Below, piece after piece: positions 25,413 to 34,202 of a stretch of 64,000 bases of DNA. The DNA lies in contig CAJTCV010000003.1 in the NCBI GenBank assembly GCA_910574805.1, positions 62,001 to 126,000 on the forward strand, given 5' to 3'. Each line of letters begins with the position of its first letter. Positions within the stretch are counted from its first letter, which is position 1. The notes beneath the pieces were generated by a model that saw only the letters and a program-made list of their open reading frames with translations, did not search any database and had not been told where the DNA came from. This stretch comes from Lachnospiraceae bacterium. GTDB taxonomy: Bacteria > Bacillota > Clostridia > Lachnospirales > Lachnospiraceae. Position numbers and translations under genes: made by a program.

Positions 25413-25793
25413 ATGAAACAGCCAAATATGAATGCTTATGCAGGTTCCGCAGTACGGATTATGAAAGCGCTTCTGGTATCCTATCTGGTGACCGGACTTC
25501 TGCTCCTTCTGATTGCGGGGCTGTTGTACCGGTTCCGTCTGGATGAAGGAAAGGTTCAGATCGGGATCATTCTTACCTATATATTATCCTGCTTTACCGG
25601 AGGATTTCTGGCGGGAAAGATGATGAAGAACAGACAGTTTCTGTGGGGCGTATTTCTGGGGCTTCTCTATTTTGCCATTATGATGCTGGTGTCTCTGGCG
25701 GTGAACCGGGAGCTGCAGAGCAGCACGTCGGGATTCGTCACGGCGTTTCTGCTGTGCATGGGAGGCGGGATGCTGGGAGGCATGCTGTCGTAG
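25413..25793 (+). CDS. TIGR04086-type small membrane protein
   Basis: A 126-aa integral membrane protein with four hydrophobic helices (about residues 15-42, 49-68, 75-95, 100-124) of the TIGR04086 family, which is common in Clostridia and of unknown function. GGGAGTC precedes the ATG. It sits 64 bp after sipW and 147 bp before moaC and shows no clear link with either. Confidence 0.8.
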   Translation: MKQPNMNAYAGSAVRIMKALLVSYLVTGLLLLLIAGLLYRFRLDEGKVQIGIILTYILSCFTGGFLAGKMMKNRQFLWGVFLGLLYFAIMMLVSLAVNRELQSSTSGFVTAFLLCMGGGMLGGMLS

Positions 25794-25939
25794 CGTTGGA
25801 CTGTGTGCCGCAGACGTATCACAGGTTTACGGCATGGAAACTGACAGCGGCGAAGAAGTCCGGAGGGGGGTCTGTTCCGCAGATGATGCTTGTCCCGGAA
25901 GGCGTGACGTGGTAGGATAGGTGTAAGGAGGAAAGAATC

Positions 25940-26446
25940 ATGGGACTTACACATTTTGATGAACACGGGAAAGCGGTTATGGTGGATGTGACCGGCAAGA
26001 ACGATACGGTCCGGGAGGCGACAGCCGCGGGGAAGATCACGGTGAGCCAGGAGGTCTACGATGCGGTGGAGCAGGGCAGGATCGGAAAGGGCGATGTCCT
26101 TGGAGTTGCGACTACTGCAGGGATCATGGGAGCCAAACGGACGGCAGAGCTGATTCCCATGTGCCATATCCTGCCGATCACCAACTGCCGGATACAGTTC
26201 GAGATGGTACCCGGGGAACGGGCGATCTACTGCTGGTGTACCGTGAAGGTGACCGGGAAGACCGGCGTGGAGATGGAGGCGCTGACCGGGGTGAGCGTGG
26301 CGCTCCTGACGGTCTATGACATGTGCAAGGCACTGGACAAATCCATGGAAATCGGGGAGATTTATCTGTGTAAAAAGACCGGCGGAAAGAGCGGACTGGT
26401 GGAAAATCCCGGGAGACGCATGCCGGAGGAAAAGCAGGGCGGATGA
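25940..26446 (+). CDS. moaC: cyclic pyranopterin monophosphate synthase MoaC
   Basis: Converts the 3',8-cyclo-GTP product of MoaA into cyclic pyranopterin monophosphate in molybdopterin synthesis. At 168 aa it has the usual length. Visible signatures are [40 protein letters not shown] and YDMCKALDK, the last carrying the active-site Lys and Asp. AAGGAGG lies upstream. It is a single gene with a terminator overlapping its own stop, separated from moaA (55883) by 29 kb. Confidence 0.96.
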   Translation: MGLTHFDEHGKAVMVDVTGKNDTVREATAAGKITVSQEVYDAVEQGRIGKGDVLGVATTAGIMGAKRTAELIPMCHILPITNCRIQFEMVPGERAIYCWCTVKVTGKTGVEMEALTGVSVALLTVYDMCKALDKSMEIGEIYLCKKTGGKSGLVENPGRRMPEEKQGG

Positions 26447-26465
26447 GAATCTGCCCTGCTTTTTC
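26429..26465 (+). terminator. moaC terminator overlapping the stop codon
   Basis: AAAGCAGGGC and GCCCTGCTTTTT form a 10-bp stem; the moaC stop codon lies in the loop region. A T run follows. Confidence 0.8.
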
Positions 26466-26499
26466 TTCGGATATTCCCTGCCGGCAGACGAAGGATGTT

Positions 26500-27354
26500 T
26501 CAGCTCTGCTTCAGCAGCACGGCGCTTCCGTGGAGGTCCGCAAGGGGGAGCACCATCAGGTTCTGTTCCCGGCAGAAGGTCCGCACGGCTTTGCCGGCGC
26601 CTTCAAACTGGGCGCTGTTGTAGTCATGGATCAGAATGACTCCGCCGGGGACCAGCTTCGGCCAGAAGGCCCGGAGCCCGGCAAGGGTCGGTTCGTGAAG
26701 ATCGGGATCCAGGCTCACAAAGGCCAGAGGCGGCAGGTCGGCAGGAAGGGTGTCCGGGAAATATCCCTGACAGAAAACGGCCTGCTCCGGATGGGGGAGG
26801 CGCCCGCGTACCTGTTCCATGCTGGTATCTCCGAAATCACCGGCCGAAGCTCTGGTGCGGGAGGTGAGGTCCCGCTCTGCATTCACGTCATTCAGGGGAA
26901 AGCCGGTAAAGGTGTCAAAGAGATAAAAGGTCCGGTCCGGAAAGAGCCGGTTGATCTCGGCGGCAAAGATGCCTCTGTAGACGCCCAGCTCTGCCACGGC
27001 GCCCGGAAGCTTCCGTCTCCGGATCTCCCGGGCCAGAAGCCGCAGATGGGCAAGTCTCAGGTCCATGACCTGACGGAAAGGGTCCAGTGTGCCAACCGGT
27101 CCGGTGTAGCCGAGCTTTGGAAGCTGGGCTTCTATGGACCGGGCGGCGTCCTGGTTGAGAACCGTGATCCAGACCATGTCCGGTGCAAGGGCCGGGATCT
27201 GTGCCGGGTTGATAACGGGGACTTCGTTCCAGGAGGATGAAGTTCCCCATTTTTCTGGATTGTTGTCTGCGAAGGCAAGAAGCTCACAGTCGGACGGAAG
27301 CCATTCAGCCGCCATCTGCCCTCCCTGTCCGCTTCCGAATAAGATGATTTTCAT
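26500..27354 (-). CDS. TylF-like methyltransferase domain protein with N-terminal Rossmann-like domain
   Basis: A 284-aa protein. Residues about 1-95 resemble a small nucleotide-binding domain found at the N-terminus of sugar-modifying enzymes (ILFGSGQGGQMAAEWL, LLAFADNNPEKWG). Residues about 110-280 match the TylF/macrocin O-methyltransferase family (VAELGVYRGIFAAEIN, FYLFDTFTGFP, VSLDPDLHEPTLAGL, GGVILIHDYN). It probably methylates a sugar or polysaccharide hydroxyl. It is convergent with moaC and stands alone. Confidence 0.8.
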   Translation of the reverse strand: MKIILFGSGQGGQMAAEWLPSDCELLAFADNNPEKWGTSSSWNEVPVINPAQIPALAPDMVWITVLNQDAARSIEAQLPKLGYTGPVGTLDPFRQVMDLRLAHLRLLAREIRRRKLPGAVAELGVYRGIFAAEINRLFPDRTFYLFDTFTGFPLNDVNAERDLTSRTRASAGDFGDTSMEQVRGRLPHPEQAVFCQGYFPDTLPADLPPLAFVSLDPDLHEPTLAGLRAFWPKLVPGGVILIHDYNSAQFEGAGKAVRTFCREQNLMVLPLADLHGSAVLLKQS

Positions 27355-27545
27355 GAAATATCTCCTGTATGTATCTCATCCGCCGCTGACGCAGTTCCTT
27401 TGGACTCGTTTTCAAAGAGCTGTGACAGCAGCGGATGGTGCGTAAAATTAAAACATCCTGTATATTTTCTTCAGAGAATAGGAACGGATGGAAAGAACCG
27501 TTTTTATTATTCTCAAATTAAAATAATAAAATCGCTGAAATGCCG

Positions 27546-27574
27546 TTGACCTGTTGGTGAAAATCTACTATACT
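27546..27574 (+). promoter_or_regulatory. strong sigma-A type promoter pointing into an opposite-strand gene
   Basis: TTGACC and TATACT with exactly 17 bp between them. The 27355-27604 interval holds no gene otherwise. The next plus-strand gene starts at 28048, so a transcript from here would run antisense through 27605-27850 and carry a leader of about 465 nt into the MOP gene. Confidence 0.65.
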
Positions 27575-27604
27575 TGATTTACAACATAAAAATTATTGTG
27601 CATT

Positions 27605-27850
27605 TTAACGATGAGTGCCACAGGGGTCTGTGTCTGGTCCTTTTCCTGTCAGATCCTTCAGCCGGCGCATGCCGGTATCGGAGACGAAGACCAGTTCGCT
27701 GGGATTTCCGTTCATATCTTCCCCTTTCAGGCGGAGAAAATTGGCGGTTTCGTAGAATTCGATGGGAAGTTCCCGCCGGAATGTCTCTCCTGTTTTCTCA
27801 TCGGTTACTTCCAGAGTGACCATATCTGCATGGATTTCATTGAGGTTCAT
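27605..27850 (-). CDS. small conserved-looking protein of unknown function
   Basis: An 81-aa protein, MNLNEIHADMVTLEVTDE at the start, with alternating polar and hydrophobic residues and no Cys cluster or signal peptide. AGGAG lies seven bases before the ATG, which supports translation. The function is not recognised. It faces the promoter at 27546. Confidence 0.55.
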   Translation of the reverse strand: MNLNEIHADMVTLEVTDEKTGETFRRELPIEFYETANFLRLKGEDMNGNPSELVFVSDTGMRRLKDLTGKGPDTDPCGTHR

Positions 27851-27964
27851 AAGTATTCTCCTGTTTCTGTGGATGGTGTCCTTGTGACAGGTACATTTTA
27901 ACAGAATACGGAGGATTTGAACAGGGGGTCTTTATGGGGAACGACGGAAAAGATGTACGATAAA

Positions 27965-28022
27965 GCGGAACTTTAAAACAGCGGAGGCCCGGGTATTGAG
28001 AAGGGCTGAAGCGGAACTTTAA
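27965..28022 (+). repeat. GCGGAACT-type intergenic element, copy before the MOP gene
   Basis: GCGGAACTTTAA occurs at 27965-27976 and again at 28011-28022, separated by a short GCCC/GGGC stem. AAACTTTAATCAGGAGG then leads to the start at 28048. The bases after the first copy (ACAGCGGAGGCCCGGG) match those at 38751-38766 with one difference. Confidence 0.55.
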
Positions 28023-28047
28023 TCAAACTTTAATCAGGAGGTATGGA

Positions 28048-30795
28048 ATGATCAAAAAAGTTCTCATTATCAATGGAACAGAACGCACCATCGTGGTGGA
28101 GGGGACGGAGTCTCTGGCACAGGTGTTAAGAGACCGTCTGCTGCTGACCGGCTGTAAGATCGGCTGCGGCGAGGGCCACTGTGGTGCATGTAATGTGATC
28201 GTGGACGGTAAAGTGACCCGTTCCTGTATCACGAAGATCGCAAAGGTGCCGGATTATGCGAAGATCGAGACCATTGAGGGTATCGGTACGCTTGACAATC
28301 TGCATCCGCTGCAGGCAGCATGGGTGGCACATGGATGCGCACAGTGCGGCTTCTGCTCACCGGGATTCATCATGAGTGCAAAGGTGCTCCTTGAGAATAA
28401 TCCGTCCCCAACCAGGGAAGAAGTACGCGACTGGTTCAATAAGAACAGGAATCTCTGCCGCTGTACCGGTTACAAGCCGCTCATCGATGCAGTCATGGAT
28501 GCGGCGAAGGTTCTCCGGGGCGAGATGACCAAGGAAGATCTGATGTTCGTTCCTACGGACAACAAGATCATCGGCACCAGCTATGCACGTCCCTCCGGTG
28601 CGGCAAAAGTAACCGGACAGTGGAACTTCGGTGCAGACGAGATCAAGAATCTTCCGGAAGACACGCTTCAGATCGCTCTTGTACAGGCAGAAGTATCCCA
28701 TGCAAACATCAAAGGGATTGATACTGCAGAAGCAGAGAAGATGCCCGGCGTTGCGAAGATCATTACATATAAGGACGTACCGGGCAAGAACCGGATCACC
28801 GGTCTGATTACCTTCCCGACCAATAAGGGAGACGGCTGGGATCGTCCGATTCTCTGTGATGAGAAAGTATTCCAGTACGGCGACGCCATTGCCATGGTCT
28901 GTGCAGATACTGTAGAGCATGCGAAAGCGGCAGCAAAGGCAGTCAAGGTAGACTTGGAAGTTCTTCCGGCATATATGTCCGCTCCGGAAGCGATGGCTCC
29001 CGATGCGATCGAGATCCATCCGGGTACGCCGAATGTTTATTATGAGACCAACTGTATCAAGGGAGATGACACCGCTCCGATCATGGAGACTGCTCCGAAC
29101 GTAGTGGAAGTGGAAGCATACTGTTCCCGTCAGCCGCATCTGCCCATCGAGCCGGATGTTGCTTACGCTTATACAGATGAGCAGGGACGGATTACGATCC
29201 ATTCCAAATCCATCGGTATCCATCTGCATCATGCAATGATCTGTGAAGGTATCGGTGTGGCTCCTGAGAAGCTGAGAATCGTACAGCTCCATGCAGGCGG
29301 AACTTTCGGTTACAAGTTCTCCCCGACCATCGAGGCTCTGACTGGTGTTGCAACGCTCGTGACCGGTCGTCCGGTGGCGCTGAACTTCGATATGTATCAG
29401 ATGATCACCTACACCGGCAAGAGAAGCCCGGGCTTCATGAATATCAAGCTGGCAGCGGACGAGAAGGGCAAGATCCTCGCGCTGGAAGGCAACAACTATA
29501 TCGACCACGGCCCGTACTCCGAGTTCGGCGATCTTCTGACTCTGCGTCTGAGCCAGTTCGTGGGAGCTGGTATGGATATCAAAAATATCCGCAACAAGTC
29601 TCAGACGGTATGTACGAACCATGCATATGGCGCAGCATTCCGCGGTTACGGCGCGCCCCAGTCCTTCATGGGCGGCGATATCGCTCTGGATGTGATGGCG
29701 GCGAAGATGGGTATTGATCCTTTCGAGTTCCGTGCAATGAACTGCTACAAAGAGTCCGAAGGCTCCACGACGCCTAACGGCTGCAAGCCGGATGTGTACT
29801 GTTTGGAAGACCTCTTCGATCTGGCACGCCCGAAATATCAGGCAAACAAGGCTTATGCAGAAGAGCTGAACAAGACGAAGAGTGAGGACGGCAAATATAA
29901 ATACGGCGTTGGCGTATCCCTTGGTATCTACGGCTGCGGTCTTGACGGTGTGGATTCTTCCGAGGCATGGGCAGAGCTCAATGAAGACAATACTGTTACC
30001 ATTTACAATTCCTGGGAAGATCATGGGCAGGGCGCTGATATCGGTACGCTGACCCATGCACATGAGACTCTGCGTCAGGCAGGCTTTACACCGGATCGGA
30101 TCAAACTGGTTATGAATGATACGGGGCTTACCCCGAACTCCGGTCCTGCAGGCGGATCCCGTTCCAACGTGATGTCCGGCAACGCAACACGTGTGGCATG
30201 CGAGCTTCTGATCGACGCCATGAAGAAAGCGGACGGAACATTCCGTACCTATGATGAGATGAAGGCAGAAGGCCTTGCTCTGAAGTATGAGGGCAAATGG
30301 GTCGCTACGGACTGCTCCGACTGCGATATGGAGACTGCACAGGGTAATCCGTTCTCCGTTTATATGTACTGTATCTCCCTTCCGGTTGTCCGCGTTGAGA
30401 TGGCAACAGGTAAGGTGAAGGTTGTGAAATTTACCATGGTATCTGACTTCGGTACGATCATCAACAAGATCGTGGTAGACGGTCAGGTGATGGGTGCGAT
30501 CGCACAGGGCATCGGCCTTGCGCTGTCTGAGGACTTCGAGGATTTGAAGAAGCATACGACTCTTCAGAGATGCGGTATTCCGTATCCCAACGATATCCCG
30601 GATGATATTGAGCTGGTTTATCAGACCAGTCATCCGAGACCACTTGGACCGTACGGTGCTGCAGGCTGCGGCGAGGGCCCGCTGGCGGCTCCGCATCCGG
30701 CAATCCTCAATGCGATCTACAATGCGACCGGCGCACGCGTCACAAAGATCCCGGCACGTCCGGAAGTTGTGAAAGCAGCGATCGATGCACTGTAA
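28048..30795 (+). CDS. molybdenum aldehyde oxidoreductase, MOP type (fused 2Fe-2S and Moco domains)
   Basis: A 915-aa cytoplasmic enzyme of the xanthine oxidase family that oxidises aldehydes to acids. Residues 1-160 hold two [2Fe-2S] domains with ligands C40, C45, C48, C60 and C100, C103, C137, C139. These are the positions I recall for Desulfovibrio gigas MOP. The molybdopterin domains follow with GGTFGYKFSP, AFRGYGAPQS, HGQGADIGT and the catalytic Glu of GCGEGP (about 876). There is no FAD domain and the chain is single, so xanthine dehydrogenase is less likely. AGGAGG precedes the start. It heads a cluster of accessory genes. Confidence 0.92.
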   Translation: MIKKVLIINGTERTIVVEGTESLAQVLRDRLLLTGCKIGCGEGHCGACNVIVDGKVTRSCITKIAKVPDYAKIETIEGIGTLDNLHPLQAAWVAHGCAQCGFCSPGFIMSAKVLLENNPSPTREEVRDWFNKNRNLCRCTGYKPLIDAVMDAAKVLRGEMTKEDLMFVPTDNKIIGTSYARPSGAAKVTGQWNFGADEIKNLPEDTLQIALVQAEVSHANIKGIDTAEAEKMPGVAKIITYKDVPGKNRITGLITFPTNKGDGWDRPILCDEKVFQYGDAIAMVCADTVEHAKAAAKAVKVDLEVLPAYMSAPEAMAPDAIEIHPGTPNVYYETNCIKGDDTAPIMETAPNVVEVEAYCSRQPHLPIEPDVAYAYTDEQGRITIHSKSIGIHLHHAMICEGIGVAPEKLRIVQLHAGGTFGYKFSPTIEALTGVATLVTGRPVALNFDMYQMITYTGKRSPGFMNIKLAADEKGKILALEGNNYIDHGPYSEFGDLLTLRLSQFVGAGMDIKNIRNKSQTVCTNHAYGAAFRGYGAPQSFMGGDIALDVMAAKMGIDPFEFRAMNCYKESEGSTTPNGCKPDVYCLEDLFDLARPKYQANKAYAEELNKTKSEDGKYKYGVGVSLGIYGCGLDGVDSSEAWAELNEDNTVTIYNSWEDHGQGADIGTLTHAHETLRQAGFTPDRIKLVMNDTGLTPNSGPAGGSRSNVMSGNATRVACELLIDAMKKADGTFRTYDEMKAEGLALKYEGKWVATDCSDCDMETAQGNPFSVYMYCISLPVVRVEMATGKVKVVKFTMVSDFGTIINKIVVDGQVMGAIAQGIGLALSEDFEDLKKHTTLQRCGIPYPNDIPDDIELVYQTSHPRPLGPYGAAGCGEGPLAAPHPAILNAIYNATGARVTKIPARPEVVKAAIDAL

Positions 30796-30807
30796 GAGAT
30801 GATAAAG

Positions 30808-30847
30808 ATAGAGCTGTCGCAAATGTGGCGGCAGCTCTGTTTTTTTC
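30808..30847 (+). terminator. terminator after the MOP gene
   Basis: AGAGCTG and CAGCTCT with inner GTCGC/GGCGGC pairing form a stem followed by seven T residues. The accessory genes start 50 bp later, so it probably limits read-through from the enzyme gene. Confidence 0.75.
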
Positions 30848-30900
30848 ATCTTTATTATCTGTTTCGAGAATAATAAAGTCAAAGATCACAGGGGGATAAG

Positions 30901-33120
30901 ATGGCGCAGGAAAAAGAACACGGTTTTGTCGGAAAACATTATCTGATGAAGCAGGCATTCGGTCAGGAAGAACTGCACGAGAGGGAGGCGGTCTGCACCA
31001 GAGAAGACCCGCCTGCATGTATGGCTGCCTGTCCGCTTCATATTGATATGCGTGCCGTGTGTGATCATGCGGCAAAGGGGGATTTTAAGAAAGCGGCAGG
31101 AGTGATCCGGACGGCGACTCCTTTTCTGCACCTGCTGGCAAGAAACTGCAGCGGGACATGCGTGGAGGCGTGCAGGCTGTCGGAGCCGGGGGACGGAATC
31201 GCGCTGCCGGCGCTGGAGCGCGCCTGTGCCCTGTACGGAGGTTCCGGGGCGGTGAACCGGTTTATGCTGCCGAAGAAAAGCCAGAAGACAGCAGTCTTCG
31301 GCGACGATCTGTTCGCACTGGCATGTGCATGGGAGCTGGGGAAGAAAGGCTATGAGGTCTGCTGGTATACCGCGTGTTCTTCCATGAAGGATGTGCTGTC
31401 GGAGTGGGGACTGTCGGAAGAAGAAGCGGCGTCGGACCTGACTGCCTTTACAGGACTTCGGATTACGGTACGAAAGCAGGAAACGCTTCTGAGAGAACAG
31501 CTGGATGAGGTATGCGCCGGCACAGATGCTGTCTGTGTGTCTCCGGCACTTCGCTGGGGGGAACTGCCGGAGGGGATCTGTGAGGCAGAGGCAGAAGAAG
31601 AACCGGAGCGGATTCTGGCGGAGGCAAAGCATGCTTCGCTTCTGGTGGAACGCCGGATACAGGGGGTTCATACAGACGAAAGACGGGAAGAAAAGAAGAG
31701 CCGCCTGTTCGTTACCATGGACGGCGTGAAAGGCAGCAGGGCACGGACCGATGTGGAGCATGTGACAAAGGAAAGTGCCATAGAAGAGGCGAAAAGATGT
31801 ATCCAGTGTCAGTGCCTGGAGTGCATCAAAGGCTGTGTCTATCTGCAGCATTACAAAAGGAATCCCAGAGCCGCCATCCGGGAGATCTACAATAACATGT
31901 CCATTGTCATGGGCAATCATATGGCCAACGGCATGATCAATGCCTGCGATGAATGCGGACAGTGCAAGGCGGCCTGCCCCAACGGATTTGATTATCCGGA
32001 TGTGTGCCGGATTGCGAAGCATACCATGGTGGAGACGGGGAAGATGCCCCCGTCCACTCATGAATTTGCCCTGCTGGATGAAGCATTTTCTAATCAGGAG
32101 GCATTTCTGGCCAGACCGGAGCCGGGGTACGAGACCTGCCGTTACCTCTTCTTTCCGGGCTGTCAGGCGTCGGCAGTGTCTCCGGATACGGTGGAAGCGG
32201 CGTACGCGGATCTGCGGGAGAGACTTACGGGGGGAGTGGGTCTGATCCTTGGATGCTGCGGGGCCGTGGCAAAATGGGCGGCGAGAGAAGACCTTTTAAA
32301 AGAGGCCATGGAACAGTTCCTGTCGGCATGGGAGCAGATGGGAAAGCCGGTGGTTATCTGCGCCTGCCCCACCTGCCAGAATGTCTTTCTGGAATACACC
32401 AAAGTTCCCACAGCCGGGGTCTGGGAGATCCTGCTGGAGCTGGGCGTGGAGCCGGTGAGCCATGAGACGGTGGCAGTCCACGATGCCTGCGGAGCCCGGG
32501 GAAGCGAAAAGATCAGGCAGGACGTAAGGACTTTTGTGGAGACGCTGGGCTGCAGCATCGAGGAGATGCCGTACAGCGGGGAGCAGACGCCCTGCTGCGG
32601 CTATGGAGGCCTTGTAAAATATGCCAACCCGGAAGTGGCGGGCAAAAAAGCGGACTTTGCAGCGGGCCGGTCAGACCGGAAGATCCTGACCTATTGTATG
32701 GCATGCCGGGACCAGCTCCTGAGAGCGGGGGCGGACACCTGCCATATTCTGGAGCTTGCCTACGGCGTAAAGCCTGGACCGGTGCCGGATCTTTCCCAGA
32801 GACGGTTCAACCGGCTTTTGCTGAAGCAGAGGCTGCTGTCTGAATTATGGAAGGAAGAGTACAGAATGGAGACAATGCTGCCGGTCAGATACGCAGACGG
32901 AGTGGAGGCTCTGATGGAGGCCCGGATGATCCTCAAAAGTGATGTGGATACGGTGCTGAAGGCCTATGAGACTTCCGGGGAAGCGGTATTTGATGAAGAA
33001 AATCAATGGTATGTGACCAGCCTGCGCCTGGGAAATGTCACGTTCTGGGTGAAATTTACCAGAGCAGAAGAGGGTTATACGGTACACGGCGCGTACAGCC
33101 ATCGGATGACGGTGGAGTAA
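30901..33120 (+). CDS. multi-cluster iron-sulfur redox partner (Fer4_20, degenerate Rossmann, ferredoxin and CCG domains)
   Basis: A 739-aa soluble redox protein, likely the electron partner of the MOP enzyme. Residues about 30-130 resemble the glutamate-synthase/DPYD-type Fe-S domain (CTREDPPACMAACPLHID, CSGTCVEACR). Residues about 130-290 align with an FAD/NAD-binding domain, but the nucleotide loop reads VFGDDLFALA where GxGxxG is expected. Two [4Fe-4S] sites follow (CIQCQCLECIKGC near 300, CDECGQCKAACP near 349). Two CCG domains of the HdrB/HdrD type are near 417-465 and 527-580. A final 65-residue domain is unassigned. The family is named dicluster-binding pyridine nucleotide-disulfide oxidoreductase in libraries, but flavin use is doubtful here. 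Confidence 0.8.
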   Translation: MAQEKEHGFVGKHYLMKQAFGQEELHEREAVCTREDPPACMAACPLHIDMRAVCDHAAKGDFKKAAGVIRTATPFLHLLARNCSGTCVEACRLSEPGDGIALPALERACALYGGSGAVNRFMLPKKSQKTAVFGDDLFALACAWELGKKGYEVCWYTACSSMKDVLSEWGLSEEEAASDLTAFTGLRITVRKQETLLREQLDEVCAGTDAVCVSPALRWGELPEGICEAEAEEEPERILAEAKHASLLVERRIQGVHTDERREEKKSRLFVTMDGVKGSRARTDVEHVTKESAIEEAKRCIQCQCLECIKGCVYLQHYKRNPRAAIREIYNNMSIVMGNHMANGMINACDECGQCKAACPNGFDYPDVCRIAKHTMVETGKMPPSTHEFALLDEAFSNQEAFLARPEPGYETCRYLFFPGCQASAVSPDTVEAAYADLRERLTGGVGLILGCCGAVAKWAAREDLLKEAMEQFLSAWEQMGKPVVICACPTCQNVFLEYTKVPTAGVWEILLELGVEPVSHETVAVHDACGARGSEKIRQDVRTFVETLGCSIEEMPYSGEQTPCCGYGGLVKYANPEVAGKKADFAAGRSDRKILTYCMACRDQLLRAGADTCHILELAYGVKPGPVPDLSQRRFNRLLLKQRLLSELWKEEYRMETMLPVRYADGVEALMEARMILKSDVDTVLKAYETSGEAVFDEENQWYVTSLRLGNVTFWVKFTRAEEGYTVHGAYSHRMTVE

Positions 33121-33352
33121 GGGAAATGCGGAACTGTTAAAAACAGCATGGACCGGAAAAATGCCCGGAAGGAATTCGGGACGGTGAAAGCGTCCGGAAA
33201 TCCTTCCAGACCTCGGGCATTTTGGAGGGAAATGCGGAACTGTTAAAAACAGCATGGACCGGAAAAATGCCCGGAAGGAATTCGGGACGCCAAAAGCGTC
33301 CGGAAATCCTTCCAGACCCTGGGCATTTTGGAGGGAAATGCGGAACTGTTAA
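33121..33352 (+). repeat. 106-bp tandem hairpin repeat (two full units plus a partial third)
   Basis: Units begin at 33121, 33227 and 33333 with GGGAAATGCGGAACTGTTAA. Each full unit contains a long hairpin: AAAATGCCCG pairs with CGGGCATTTT, GGAAGGA with TCCTTCC and GGGACG with CGTCC. A small CTGTT/AACAG stem precedes it. The two units differ at only a few loop and stem positions. The third copy stops after the GCGGAACTGTTAA box and leads into the start at 33364. Confidence 0.85.
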
Positions 33353-33363
33353 TAGGAAAAGTT

Positions 33364-33582
33364 ATGGCAGAGAAGAATTATTATACCATAGATCCCATGG
33401 GAAAGCTGACCTGCGCCAAATGTAAGGTGGCGCTGATAAAGGGGAAGGCGACATTTGGATATCTGGGCAATGCATTTCCGGTGGAGCTTCCGGTCTGTCC
33501 TTCCTGCGGGTATATCTATGTGCCGGAGGAGCTTGCCATGGGAAAGGTACTGACCGTGGAGCGAAGTCTGGAGGACAAATGA
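33364..33582 (+). CDS. small two-CxxC redox or metal-binding protein of the MOP cluster
   Basis: A 72-aa protein with CAKC near residue 17 and CPSC near 43, the spacing of a zinc ribbon or rubredoxin-like site. The start at 33364 follows AGGAAAAG; the longer frame from 33328 lies inside the repeat and is not preferred. It matches by position and size the small redox protein of the Desulfovibrio DVU1551-1559 type cluster. Its stop overlaps the next start by 4 bp. A role in electron transfer or metal delivery to the MOP enzyme is inference. Confidence 0.8.
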   Translation: MAEKNYYTIDPMGKLTCAKCKVALIKGKATFGYLGNAFPVELPVCPSCGYIYVPEELAMGKVLTVERSLEDK

Positions 33583-34202
33583 TCGGCTCGCATCCCGGAG
33601 GCACAGCGCTGACCAGACGGTTGCTGGAGCTGGCGGGGATGGAGCGGATGAGCGCACGAGTACTGGATCTGGGCGCCGGGGCAGGAGAGACAGTAGACTG
33701 TCTTCAAAAGCTGGGGTATGATGCATTCGGAATCGACCGGAGAGTGACTCATGCTTCCCATACGGCGGTTGGAGAAAGGCTCATAGAAGGAGATATAACG
33801 GCTCTGCCGTTTCCGGATGAGAGCTTTGACCTCTGTCTGGCCGAGTGCAGCATCTCCGTCTGTGGAGACAGTCCGGCGGCGCTGGGAGAAGCGTACCGGG
33901 TGCTGCGTCCGGGCGGGAGCCTTCTGCTGTCGGACGTTTGTTTTTTGAAAGAAAACGCCCCCTGTTTATCCATGCCGGGACCGGTTACACAGGCCCTGTG
34001 GGAGCGGGAATGCGTCCGGGCGGGCTTTACGGTCCGGGCATGGAAGGATGAGACACCGCTCTGGAAAGAATTTTTTCTGGAAAGCCTCTGGAATGACAAT
34101 GCAGAGGAAGCGTTCTGTGATTTTTTCGGAGAGGCAGGGAAGGCAGGATGCGGATATTTTCTGGCCTGGCTTCTGAAAGGAGGAAGGGATGGATTTATTT
34201 GA
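33579..34202 (+). CDS. SAM-dependent methyltransferase of the MOP cluster
   Basis: A 207-aa class I methyltransferase: VLDLGAGAGETVDCL (motif I), GIDRR (motif II), IEGDITALPFPDESFDLCLAE (motif III/IV) and EAYRVLRPGGSLLLSDV (motif V/VI). The substrate is unknown. It is tightly packed between the CxxC protein (4-bp overlap) and the C-GCAxxG-C-C protein (14-bp overlap), so it is almost certainly expressed and used with the MOP accessory set. It corresponds by domain and order to the DVU1556-type family. Confidence 0.85.
   Translation: MIGSHPGGTALTRRLLELAGMERMSARVLDLGAGAGETVDCLQKLGYDAFGIDRRVTHASHTAVGERLIEGDITALPFPDESFDLCLAECSISVCGDSPAALGEAYRVLRPGGSLLLSDVCFLKENAPCLSMPGPVTQALWERECVRAGFTVRAWKDETPLWKEFFLESLWNDNAEEAFCDFFGEAGKAGCGYFLAWLLKGGRDGFI

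Noticed and set aside
25794-25939. Riboswitch before moaC
   Set aside because: The leader lacks the stems and conserved blocks seen before aor.
28048-30795. Xanthine dehydrogenase
   Set aside because: No FAD subunit or domain is present, the chain is single, and cluster ligand positions fit the MOP aldehyde oxidoreductase type.
28357-30882. 841-codon open frame on the minus strand across the MOP gene
   Set aside because: It mirrors a complete, well-matched enzyme gene with conserved cysteine spacing; the antisense frame is Cys/His/Leu-rich without any family pattern and has no supporting start.
33121-33352. CRISPR-like array
   Set aside because: The unit is 106 bp and nearly identical throughout; there are no unique spacers and no cas genes.
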